From 73-13 sp035556395 (lineage in GTDB: Bacteria; Actinomycetota; Actinomycetes; Actinomycetales; Microbacteriaceae), in contig DATMFB010000228.1 of NCBI GenBank assembly GCA_035556395.1, positions 1 to 8,238 of the forward strand: 8,238 nucleotides of DNA, in the 5' to 3' direction. The position numbers were made by a program, and so were the translations under genes. Positions 1 to 5,630 of this stretch are shown here, in pieces; positions within the stretch are counted from its first letter, which is position 1; every line of letters begins with the position of its first letter. The notes under the pieces were generated by a model. The model saw only the letters and a program-made list of their open reading frames with translations. It was not told the origin of the DNA and ran no database searches.

Positions 1-27
1 AAGGGTCGCACCGAGCTCTCCGCCTGA
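1..27 (+). CDS. rpmH: 50S ribosomal protein L34, C-terminal end (partial)
   Basis: Only the last eight codons and the stop are present, in frame 1, reading KGRTELSA and then TGA at 25-27. This matches the usual C-terminus of actinobacterial L34 (KGRxELSA). L34 is a very small basic protein of the large ribosomal subunit. The gene almost always lies directly upstream of rnpA, as here, where the next start codon is 10 nt after the stop. The fragment is too short to judge by itself; the call rests on the residues plus the neighbour. Confidence 0.88.
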   Translation, partial: KGRTELSA

Positions 28-37
28 ACCGCCGGTC

Positions 38-370
38 TTGCTCTCGAAGCCGCATCGGATCACCCGCGCCGGTGAGTTCCGCGCGACGATGAAGGCGGGT
101 CGTCGCCGAGTCGGCGAATTGCTGATCACGCACGCTTTTTCGACCGAACCCGCGGCTCCGGCCCGATTCGGCTTCGTGGTCTCCAAGGCCGTCGGCGGGG
201 CCGTGCGCCGCAACTCGGTGAAGCGCCGGCTTCGAGCGCTCAGCGCCGAGCGGATCGCGGCGGGCTCCTCCGGCGTCGATGTCGTCGTCCGAGCACTGCC
301 TGCCGCCGCGACCGCGAGCTTCGACGCGTTGCGCGCCGAGATGACCGGTCAGCTCGGGAGCGCCGCATGA
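38..370 (+). CDS. rnpA: Ribonuclease P protein component
   Basis: This is the protein subunit of RNase P, which assists the catalytic RNA in removing 5' leaders from precursor tRNAs. The product is 110 residues, normal for the family. It starts at TTG; the N-terminus LSKPHRITRAGEFR is the family's usual opening and would be lost from the next ATG (residue 18). The basic 'RNR' helix lies at about residues 58-66 (RRNSVKRRL) after FGFVVSKAVGGAV. The third position of the usual R-N-R-x-K-R motif is Ser here, a variation I regard as tolerated. The gene follows rpmH by 10 nt, and its TGA (368-370) overlaps the yidD ATG (367), so the two are probably translationally coupled. Confidence 0.93.
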   Translation: MLSKPHRITRAGEFRATMKAGRRRVGELLITHAFSTEPAAPARFGFVVSKAVGGAVRRNSVKRRLRALSAERIAAGSSGVDVVVRALPAAATASFDALRAEMTGQLGSAA

Positions 371-822
371 CGCTCGAGCTTGCGAGACTCCGCTCCCTGA
401 GCGAGCAGTCGTCCTCCCGTTCCCTGAGCGAGCGGAGCGAGTCGAAGGGCGCGGCAGAACGCCAGCCCGCGGTCTCGCAGGGCTCTCCGCCGGTCGCTGT
501 GCCGACGCGTGCGAACCGTGCCGACTTCTGGCGTTCTGTCCTGCTGCTGCCCCGGAACGCGTGCATCGCCGTGCTCTGCGTGTATCGGGCGGTGATCTCG
601 CCGCTTTACGGCGACGTCTGCAAGTACTACCCGAGCTGCTCGCGCTACGCCCTCGAGGCGATCCAGCAGCACGGGATGATCCGCGGGGTCTGGCTCGGAT
701 CGAAGCGCCTGGCGCGCTGCCACCCCTGGGCGGAGGGCGGCATCGACGACGTGCCGGCCTGCGACCACGCTCGGCCGGCGGTCGGCCGATTCGGTTTCGT
801 CAGCGGTCTGGAAAGGAACTAG
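367..822 (+). CDS. yidD: Membrane protein insertion efficiency factor YidD, with repeat-encoded N-terminal extension
   Basis: YidD is a small membrane-associated protein that assists YidC/Sec-dependent insertion of membrane proteins. The conserved core is at about residues 60-130: an amphipathic stretch, ISPLYGDVCKYYPSCSRYALEAI, then RCHPWAEGGIDDVP. The conserved cysteines are C85, C91 and C118. At 151 residues the product is longer than the usual 70-120. The surplus is mostly the first 52 residues, which include SLSEQ and SLSERSESKG encoded by the dispersed repeat at 394-449. The ATG at 367 has a good ribosome binding site (GGGAG at 356-360, 6 nt spacing) and overlaps the rnpA stop. An in-frame GTG at 499 would give a normal 107-residue protein but has no evident binding site. 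The true start is therefore slightly uncertain. Confidence 0.9.
   Translation: MTLELARLRSLSEQSSSRSLSERSESKGAAERQPAVSQGSPPVAVPTRANRADFWRSVLLLPRNACIAVLCVYRAVISPLYGDVCKYYPSCSRYALEAIQQHGMIRGVWLGSKRLARCHPWAEGGIDDVPACDHARPAVGRFGFVSGLERN
394..449 (+). repeat. Two tandem units of the CCCTGAGCGA (SLSERSESKG) repeat inside yidD
   Basis: The first unit (394-420) begins TCCCTGAGCGAGC and then diverges. The second unit (421-449) is a complete 29-nt copy starting TCCCTGAGCGAG and ending AGTCGAAGGG. Unit starts are 27 nt apart. Related complete copies occur at 2374, 3064 (inverted), 3138 and 6569 (inverted). Here the repeat lies in the yidD reading frame and is translated without a stop. The family is known to me as common in Microbacteriaceae; its function is not established. 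Confidence 0.88.
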
Positions 823-828
823 TCCGCG

Positions 829-1845
829 ATGGATTTCTTCAACATCATCCTGTGGCCGATCAAGTGGGTCATCGAGGCGGTGCTCGTCGGCTTCCACTGG
901 TTGTTCGACAACATCGGCTTCGACGGCGACCAGGGCATCACCTGGGTCCTCTCGATCATCTGCCTCACCCTCGTCGTCCGCGCCGCGCTCATCCCGCTCT
1001 TCGTCCGCCAGATCAAGTCGCAGCGCAAGATGCTCATGCTCGCGCCCGAGATGAAGCGAGTCCAGGACAAGTACAAGGGCAAGAAGGACCAGTTCTCGCG
1101 CGAGGCCATGTCCCGCGAGACGATGGCGCTCTATAAGAAGCACGGCACCAACCCGCTGAGCTCCTGCATCCCGCTGCTCATCCAGATGCCGATCTTCATC
1201 TCGCTGTTCTTCGTGCTCTCCACGGCGGCGAACTTCGCGAACACGATCGCGAACCTCGCGGACGGGATCGAGCCGGGCGACGCCGCCTACCCGAAGCCGG
1301 GCATCGACGGCGGCATGATGGACGCCGATCTCGCGATGTCGTTCAGCAACGCGGAGCTCTTCGGCGCTCCCCTGCACACCTCGTTGCAGATGGCCGGCGG
1401 CAACATCGCGGTCTGGGTCCTCGCGATCACGATGATCATCCTGATGACCGGTTCGCAGTTCGTCACGCAGCTGCAGATCATGTCGAAGAACCAGACGCCC
1501 GAGATGAAGGCGAGCCCGATGTACCGCCAGCAGCGGGTGCTGCTGTACGTGCTGCCGTTCGTCTTCGTGTTCTCGAGCTGGGCGTTCCCGATCGGCGTCA
1601 TGTTCTACTGGGTCGCCTCGAACGGGTGGACCATGGTGCAGCAGTACATCGTCATCCGGAACATGCCGACGCCTGGATCGGAGGCCGCCCTCGCCCGCGA
1701 GGCGCGGATGCTCAAGAAGAAGCAGCGACGAGGGATCGAGGTCGTGGAGCTCGAGGACGAGCCCGCCGAGCCGGCCAAGCCCGAGACCACGCAGCGGGCC
1801 CAGCCGGTCAGCAAGAAGCGCAAGAAGAAGGGCGGTCGCCGATGA
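829..1845 (+). CDS. yidC: Membrane protein insertase YidC
   Basis: YidC/Oxa1-family insertase, which inserts and folds proteins in the cytoplasmic membrane alone or with SecYEG. The product has 338 residues, typical of Gram-positive/actinobacterial YidC, which lacks the large periplasmic domain of the E. coli protein. Likely membrane segments are at about 11-27, 37-58, 113-131, 192-212 and 236-262. R51 in LVVRAALIPL matches the conserved Arg of the hydrophilic groove. Residues 60-110 form the charged cytoplasmic hairpin region. The tail (about 283-338) is acidic and then very basic (SKKRKKKGGRR), as in YidC homologues that contact ribosomes. The ATG at 829 follows GAAAGGA at 811-817. It starts 6 nt after yidD and overlaps jag at ATGA. 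Confidence 0.96.
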   Translation: MDFFNIILWPIKWVIEAVLVGFHWLFDNIGFDGDQGITWVLSIICLTLVVRAALIPLFVRQIKSQRKMLMLAPEMKRVQDKYKGKKDQFSREAMSRETMALYKKHGTNPLSSCIPLLIQMPIFISLFFVLSTAANFANTIANLADGIEPGDAAYPKPGIDGGMMDADLAMSFSNAELFGAPLHTSLQMAGGNIAVWVLAITMIILMTGSQFVTQLQIMSKNQTPEMKASPMYRQQRVLLYVLPFVFVFSSWAFPIGVMFYWVASNGWTMVQQYIVIRNMPTPGSEAALAREARMLKKKQRRGIEVVELEDEPAEPAKPETTQRAQPVSKKRKKKGGRR

Positions 1846-2330
1846 GCGAGCAGCAGAACGCGGTCGAGGCCGATGAGGCGGATGTCGCTGCGGACTACAT
1901 CGAGGAGCTCCTCGACATCGCCGACCTCGATGGCGACATCGACATCGACGATCGAGGCAACCGCGTCGTCATCACGGTGAGCGCCCCCGAGGGCTCGGCG
2001 GGGTTGCGGGTCCTCTCGAAGCCGGACACCGTGTCCGCGCTCCAGGAGCTCGCGCGTCTCGCGGTGCAGGCTCGCACGGGCGAGTTCTCCCGACTCATTC
2101 TCGACATCGGCGGCTCCCGCGACGCGCGGGCCGACGAGCTCGCGAAGCTCGTCGACGTCGCGGTCGGTCGGCTCGAGGAGGGCGCCTCCTCGGCAGCACT
2201 TCCCCCGATGTCCTCGTACGAGCGCAAGCTCGTGCACGATCTCGTCGCAGAGCGCGGGTACACCTCGGAGTCCGAGGGCGAGGGCGCCGACCGGCACACG
2301 GTCATCCGCCCGAGCCAGCCCACTCCCTGA
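1842..2330 (+). CDS. jag: Jag/KhpB-family RNA-binding protein (degenerate KH plus R3H domain)
   Basis: The 162-residue product belongs to the Jag/KhpB family, whose gene usually follows yidC. The ATG at 1842 overlaps the yidC stop (ATGA) and has AAGGG at 1828-1832, 9 nt upstream. The N-terminus (1-38) is acidic. A KH-like domain occupies about 40-112 and contains VSALQELARLAVQ and FSRLILDIGGSRDARADEL. The R3H domain is at about 115-158 (PPMSSYERKLVHDLVAERGY), with R128 and H132 forming the R-x3-H signature. The KH loop that is normally G-x-x-G reads LSKPDT, so nucleic-acid binding by the KH part is doubtful while the R3H part looks intact. The stop codon lies inside a repeat unit (2324 onward). 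Confidence 0.93.
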   Translation: MSEQQNAVEADEADVAADYIEELLDIADLDGDIDIDDRGNRVVITVSAPEGSAGLRVLSKPDTVSALQELARLAVQARTGEFSRLILDIGGSRDARADELAKLVDVAVGRLEEGASSAALPPMSSYERKLVHDLVAERGYTSESEGEGADRHTVIRPSQPTP

Positions 2331-2402
2331 GCGAGTGCAACAGCCTGCTCCCTGAGTGGCGCACCAACCCCGCTCCCTGAGCGAGCGCAGCGAGTCGAAG
2401 GG
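2324..2402 (+). repeat. Three-unit tandem array of the CCCTGAGCGA repeat between jag and rsmG
   Basis: Units start at 2324, 2349 and 2374, exactly 25 nt apart. Each begins TCCCTGAG. The first two have divergent tails, and the third (2374-2402) is a complete 29-nt copy ending GTCGAAGGG. The TGA of the first unit (2328-2330) is the jag stop codon. The terminal GAAGGG (2397-2402) lies 3 nt before the rsmG ATG and is its best Shine-Dalgarno candidate. The array fills nearly the whole jag-rsmG gap. Confidence 0.87.
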
Positions 2403-2405
2403 TGA

Positions 2406-3062
2406 ATGTTTCACGTGAAACACCTCGAGGACCTCGAGCCGGAGCCCGCCGCGGCCGCGCGCGTCTTCGGTGACTCGATCGAGCGCGTCCGCGCGTTCAC
2501 GGCCGATCTCGCCCGCCGCGGCGAGGAGCTCGGCCTCATCGGTCCCCTCGAGCTCCCCCGCCTATGGACTCGCCACGTCCTCAACTCGGGTCTCGTCGCG
2601 CCGTTGATCCGCGCGGGCGCGCTCGTCGGCGACGTCGGCAGCGGCGCCGGGCTCCCCGGCCTCGTCCTGGCCATCGCTCGCCCCGACGCTCGCTTCGTGC
2701 TGATCGAGCCGATGGAGCGGCGTACGGACTGGCTCCGTGCCGAGGCCGACGCCCTCGGCCTCGACAACGTCGATGTCGTCCGCGCCCGGGCCGAGGACGC
2801 ACCCTACGTCGAGCAGCTCGACCAGGTGACGGCAAGGGCGGTCTCGGCGCTGCGCACGCTCATCCCCTCCGTCGTCCCGCTCGTCAAGCCGGGCGGTGAG
2901 CTCATCCTCATGAAGGGCGCGCGTGCCGAGGAGGAACGACAGGCGGCGGCGAAGCAGATCGCTCGGGCCCGCCTCGCGAACGTTGAGATCCTGACGCTCG
3001 GCGAGGGCGTCACGACTGAGGTCACCCGGGTCTTCCGCGCGCTCGTCCCCTGGGCCCCCTGA
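2406..3062 (+). CDS. rsmG: 16S rRNA (guanine-N7)-methyltransferase RsmG
   Basis: RsmG (GidB) uses S-adenosylmethionine to methylate N7 of G527 (E. coli numbering) in 16S rRNA; its loss gives low-level streptomycin resistance in several bacteria. The product has 218 residues, the usual length. The family motif RLWTRHVLNS is at 52-61, the SAM-binding loop GDVGSGAGLPGLVLAI at 75-90, the acidic end of the next strand at E101, and VTARAVSAL at 141-149 before the KPGGELILMKG strand at 161-171. The first codons are read through a parS site and give MFHVKH, a common N-terminus for this protein in actinobacteria, which supports the ATG at 2406. The stop is one base before an inverted repeat copy. Confidence 0.96.
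   Translation: MFHVKHLEDLEPEPAAAARVFGDSIERVRAFTADLARRGEELGLIGPLELPRLWTRHVLNSGLVAPLIRAGALVGDVGSGAGLPGLVLAIARPDARFVLIEPMERRTDWLRAEADALGLDNVDVVRARAEDAPYVEQLDQVTARAVSALRTLIPSVVPLVKPGGELILMKGARAEEERQAAAKQIARARLANVEILTLGEGVTTEVTRVFRALVPWAP
2407..2422. other. parS site 1 (ParB-binding centromere), inside the start of rsmG
   Basis: A perfect 16-bp palindrome, TGTTTCACGTGAAACA, the consensus ParB nucleation site. It begins one base inside the rsmG coding region and overlaps its ATG (2406-2408), so the same bases act as centromere sequence and as codons for MFHVKH. ParB encoded at 4215 is the expected ligand. Confidence 0.95.
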
Positions 3063-3063
3063 G

Positions 3064-3092
3064 CCCTTCGACTCGCTGCGCTCGCTCAGGGA
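3064..3092 (-). repeat. Inverted copy of the 29-nt repeat after rsmG
   Basis: On the + strand it reads CCCTTCGACTCG through CGCTCAGGGA, the reverse complement of the complete unit at 2374-2402. It starts one base after the rsmG stop. It forms an inverted pair with the copy at 3138-3166, separated by 45 nt, so a transcript of this gap could fold into a long stem-loop. Confidence 0.9.
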
Positions 3093-3137
3093 GCCGCCGG
3101 CGGGCGTGCTCGTCCAGTTCGGTCCCGTTCGTTCCGC

Positions 3138-3166
3138 GCCCTGAGCGAGCGCAGCGAGTCGAAGGG
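3138..3166 (+). repeat. Direct copy of the 29-nt repeat upstream of parA
   Basis: Identical to the 2374-2402 unit except near its 5' end (GCCCTGAG in place of TCCCTGAG), ending AGTCGAAGGG. It is the partner of the inverted copy at 3064-3092. It lies 28 nt before parS site 2. No extra half-units are seen beside it, unlike the arrays at 394, 2324 and 6569. Confidence 0.9.
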
Positions 3167-3194
3167 TCCCCTTTCGCGACGTTGTCTCCGTCGA

Positions 3195-3210
3195 TGTTTC
3201 ACGTGAAACA
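3195..3210. other. parS site 2, upstream of parA
   Basis: Perfect TGTTTCACGTGAAACA. The symmetry continues outward to a 22-bp perfect palindrome (3192-3213), longer than at the other two sites. It is 81 nt from parS site 3, centre to centre, and intergenic between rsmG and parA. Confidence 0.96.
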
Positions 3211-3220
3211 TCGCGCAGGC

Positions 3221-3249
3221 GGACGACGTCCATCCCGGTCGACTATCGT
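3221..3249 (+). promoter_or_regulatory. Tentative parA promoter
   Basis: TATCGT at 3244-3249 fits the actinobacterial -10 pattern TAnnnT. With 17-nt spacing the -35 position (3221-3226) reads GGACGA, a poor match to TTGACA. Transcription would start near 3256, giving a leader of about 42 nt that carries parS site 3 and the parA ribosome binding site. This is a weak assignment based on position and one hexamer. Confidence 0.3.
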
Positions 3250-3275
3250 GGGTGAGTCCCGTCCCGGACGAGGGA

Positions 3276-3291
3276 TGTTTCACGTGAAACA
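3276..3291. other. parS site 3, in the parA leader
   Basis: Perfect TGTTTCACGTGAAACA. Its last base is the first base of AGGAG (3291-3295), the parA ribosome binding site, 2 nt before the ATG at 3298. ParB bound here would cover the parA translation start region and, if the tentative promoter is right, the first transcribed bases. Confidence 0.95.
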
Positions 3292-3297
3292 GGAGCC

Positions 3298-4203
3298 ATG
3301 ACCGACACTCCGATCGCCGCCCAGCTCGCCGACCTGGCGCAGCGCCGAGCGCGGCTCGTGTCCGATGTCGTCCCGCTCCCCGACCGCACCAGGGTCTTCG
3401 TCGTCGCGAACCAGAAGGGCGGCGTCGGCAAGACCACCACGACCGTCAATCTCGCGGCCGGTCTCGCGGCCGCGGGTGCGAAAGTCCTCGTCATCGACCT
3501 CGATCCGCAGGGCAACGCGTCGACCGCACTCGGCGCGAGCCACCGGGTCGGCGACCCCGGCGTCTACGAAGTGCTCATCGAGGGTCAGCCCATCGAGGAC
3601 GTCATGCAGGCGAGCCCCGAGCGCGACGGCCTCTACTGCCTGTCGTCGAACATCGATCTCGCCGGTGCGGAGTCGGAGCTCTACCTCGCGGTCGCGCGCG
3701 AGACCCGGCTGCGAACAGCGATCGAGGCCTTCCTCGCGGTCGCCGGCCGCGAGTTCCACTACATCTTCATCGACTGCCCGCCGTCCCTCGGCCTGCTCAC
3801 GGTCAATGCGCTCACGGCCGGCCAAGAGGTCCTGATCCCCGTCCAGTGCGAGTACTACGCGCTCGAGGGGCTGAGCCAGCTCCTCAAGACCGTCGGCGAT
3901 GTGGGCAAGTACCTCAACCCGAACCTCGCGCTCTCGACCATCCTCCTCACGATGTACGACTCCCGGACGAATCTCTCGCACCAGGTCGCGACGGACGTGC
4001 GTGAGCACTTCCCCGCGGAGACACTGCAGGCGATCATCCCTCGGTCGGTGCGGATCTCGGAGGCGCCGAGCTTCGGGCAGACGGTCATCGCGTACGACCC
4101 GGCATCGCCCGGCGCCGTCGCGTATCAAGAGGCGGCCCACGAGCTCGCGAAGCGCGGCGCGAGCCGAGCACGGGTGCAGGCAGAGCAGAGCGAGTCGAGC
4201 TAA
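3298..4203 (+). CDS. parA: Chromosome-partitioning ATPase ParA
   Basis: ParA (Soj-type) is a Walker-type ATPase that dimerises on DNA with ATP and is released by ParB, moving ParB-parS complexes and so the origin region. In 301 residues: deviant Walker A KGGVGKTTT at 40-48, with signature K40 and catalytic K45; VLVIDLDPQGNAS (Walker A') at 63-75; YIFIDCPPSLG (Walker B) at 155-165; and the conserved RISEAPSFG at 252-260. About 30 residues precede the ATPase fold, common in actinobacterial chromosomal ParA. AGGAG at 3291-3295 supports the ATG, although the 2-nt spacing to 3298 is short. parB follows after 11 nt with its own binding site, so parAB form an operon. Confidence 0.97.
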   Translation: MTDTPIAAQLADLAQRRARLVSDVVPLPDRTRVFVVANQKGGVGKTTTTVNLAAGLAAAGAKVLVIDLDPQGNASTALGASHRVGDPGVYEVLIEGQPIEDVMQASPERDGLYCLSSNIDLAGAESELYLAVARETRLRTAIEAFLAVAGREFHYIFIDCPPSLGLLTVNALTAGQEVLIPVQCEYYALEGLSQLLKTVGDVGKYLNPNLALSTILLTMYDSRTNLSHQVATDVREHFPAETLQAIIPRSVRISEAPSFGQTVIAYDPASPGAVAYQEAAHELAKRGASRARVQAEQSESS

Positions 4204-4214
4204 GGAGCCCATGA

Positions 4215-5171
4215 ATGGCTGAACGCAAGCGCGGCCTCGGCCGCGGCATCGGGGCCCTGATCCCGACGAGCCCGACCGAGGACCGGCCGGTCGACGTGTT
4301 CTTCCCGGACCGCGCGGGGCTCGTCCCGGCGGACGACCAGGGACTGCTCGCCGTGCCGGGGGCGCGCCTCGCCTCCCTCTCCCCCGACGACATCGTCCCG
4401 AACGCGGTCAACCCCCGGAAGGAGTTCGACCCCGAGGCGCTCGCCGAGCTGACCGCGTCGGTCCGCGAGTTCGGGGTGCTCCAGCCGATCGTCGTGCGAC
4501 CGCGGGTCGGCGCCGCGGCGGGCGAGCCGCAGTTCGAGCTCGTCATGGGAGAACGCCGGCTGCGGGCGAGCAAGGCCGCCGGCCTCGACGCGATCCCGGC
4601 CGTCGTCCGCGAGACGGGCGACGACCAGATGCTCCGCGACGCCCTGCTGGAGAACCTCCACCGGGCGGACCTCAACCCGATCGAGGAGGCGGAGGCGTAC
4701 CAGCAGCTGCTCGAGGACTTCGGGGTGACCCAGGAGCAGCTCGCAGAGCGCATCGGCCGGTCGCGCCCGCAGATCACCAACACCATCCGTCTGCTCCGCC
4801 TCCCCGAGCCGGTCCGCCGCCGGGTGGCGGCCGGCGTGCTCTCGGCGGGGCACGCCCGAGCCGTGCTGTCGGTCGGGGACGAGAGCGGGATGCTCCGGCT
4901 CGCGGACAAGATCGTCAATGAGGAGCTCTCGGTGCGGGCCGCCGAGGCGGCCGCGGCGATCGCGGGCGGCAGAGGTCCCGCCAAGCTGAAGAAGCCGAAG
5001 GCGGGGAGTCGTCAGGCGCATCTCGACGATCTCGCGGCGAGGATCGGCGACCGTCTCGACACCCGGGTCAAGATCGACCTCGGCACGTCGAAGGGTCGGA
5101 TCCTCATCGACTTCGCGACGGTGGCCGACCTCAACCGCATCGTCGACGAGCTCGGCGTCGATCGCGGCTGA
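4215..5171 (+). CDS. parB: Chromosome-partitioning protein ParB
   Basis: ParB is a CTP-dependent DNA clamp that loads at parS, spreads along DNA, recruits SMC and stimulates ParA. In 318 residues: an N-terminal RGLGRGIGALIP (6-17), the Arg-containing segment that activates ParA; the CTP-binding parts GVLQPIVVR (87-95), GERRLRASKAAG (112-123) and ENLHRADLNPIEEAEAY (146-162); a helix-turn-helix at about 171-195 (VTQEQLAERIGRSRPQITNTIRLL split over two helices); and a C-terminal dimerisation domain at about 268-318. The third CTP motif has ENLHR where many phyla have ENxQR, which I believe is usual in actinobacteria. AAGGAG at 4202-4207 lies 7 nt before the ATG and overlaps the parA stop. Confidence 0.97.
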   Translation: MAERKRGLGRGIGALIPTSPTEDRPVDVFFPDRAGLVPADDQGLLAVPGARLASLSPDDIVPNAVNPRKEFDPEALAELTASVREFGVLQPIVVRPRVGAAAGEPQFELVMGERRLRASKAAGLDAIPAVVRETGDDQMLRDALLENLHRADLNPIEEAEAYQQLLEDFGVTQEQLAERIGRSRPQITNTIRLLRLPEPVRRRVAAGVLSAGHARAVLSVGDESGMLRLADKIVNEELSVRAAEAAAAIAGGRGPAKLKKPKAGSRQAHLDDLAARIGDRLDTRVKIDLGTSKGRILIDFATVADLNRIVDELGVDRG

Positions 5172-5212
5172 CCGGCGCTGTCGACCCAAGAGTACGGTTC
5201 ACCGTTCGAGAA

Positions 5213-5233
5213 AATAGCCTCTGATCAGCTATT
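5213..5233 (-). terminator. Weak candidate terminator at the parB / DUF1801 convergence
   Basis: AATAGC (5213-5218) can pair with GCTATT (5228-5233) around a 9-nt loop, and on the - strand the stem is followed by a short T-rich run. It overlaps the stop codon of the DUF1801 gene. A 6-bp, A/T-rich stem is weak, and nothing stronger is visible in the 53-bp gap for parB either. Confidence 0.25.
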
Positions 5234-5584
5234 CTTGCGCTCGTCGATGTGGCGCAATCGCGTTCTGATCAGGTCTTCGAACGCATCCATTGCGAGCGGC
5301 TTGGATGCCGTGAAGTGGATCGAGCCCTTCGTGTGCTCGTATCCGGGGTGGCGCTCGAGGACCTCCGAAACCGGTGCATTCCCGTAGGGGTATACGGAGA
5401 ACCCCTTCTTCGTCGGCATGAGCGACACGAGACCGAGGCCGCGGTACTTGAGCGCCGGCATGCCGTAGCTGAGGGCCGGCTCGGCCTCGGGGACGAGCTC
5501 GGCGGCCCGCGCCCAGTAGGGCGCCAGCACCTCGGCCTGCGCAGCGGGCAGCGCCGTGAGCTGCTCGGCCACGGGATCGCTCAT
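5225..5584 (-). CDS. DUF1801 / YdhG-like domain protein
   Basis: A small soluble protein of 119 residues from the ATG at 5584, or 120 from the GTG at 5587. GGGAG lies 12 nt or 9 nt upstream respectively, so the start is ambiguous. The sequence has the DUF1801/YdhG pattern: a helical N-terminus (AEQLTALPAAQAEVL), then ALSYGMPALKYRG, a strand region ending GFSVYPYGNAP, and KGSIHFTASKPLAMDAFEDLIRTRLRHI near the C-terminus. Some relatives are described as frataxin-like or iron-chaperone proteins, but the role of most is unknown and I infer none here. It follows ddl on the same strand after 46 bp and converges on parB, and it could be co-transcribed with ddl. Confidence 0.82.
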   Translation of the reverse strand: MSDPVAEQLTALPAAQAEVLAPYWARAAELVPEAEPALSYGMPALKYRGLGLVSLMPTKKGFSVYPYGNAPVSEVLERHPGYEHTKGSIHFTASKPLAMDAFEDLIRTRLRHIDERKNS

Positions 5585-5630
5585 CACCCCAGTGTGCTCC
5601 CGAATCGCTCCGGTGTCACTGAGGAGAGAG

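Noticed and set aside
349..1377. Long - strand open frame (342 codons) opposite yidD/yidC
   Set aside because: It is antisense to well-supported genes, is rich in Arg/Asp/Glu/His with no domain pattern, and is explained by high third-position G+C of the coding strand.
1626..1841. Upstream extension of the jag frame into yidC
   Set aside because: The translated extension is low-complexity shadow of the yidC tail; the ATG at 1842 has a ribosome binding site and the ATGA overlap.
394..2402. Regularly spaced CCCTGAGCGA repeats as a possible CRISPR array
   Set aside because: Units are only 25-28 nt from start to start, leaving no true spacers; there are at most three per site, tails are degenerate, and no cas genes are present.
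3280..4212. Long - strand open frame (310 codons) opposite parA
   Set aside because: A mirror frame of parA with low-complexity charged composition and no recognisable motif.
4200..5189. Long - strand open frame (329 codons) opposite parB
   Set aside because: A shadow of parB, with the same composition artefact.
5194..5205. Dyad ACGGT-TC-ACCGT after parB as operator or terminator
   Set aside because: Five-bp arms with a 2-nt centre cannot form a hairpin, and a single short dyad is expected by chance; no promoter accompanies it.
5221..5228. Palindrome CTGATCAG at the DUF1801 stop codon
   Set aside because: An eight-base palindrome without other support.
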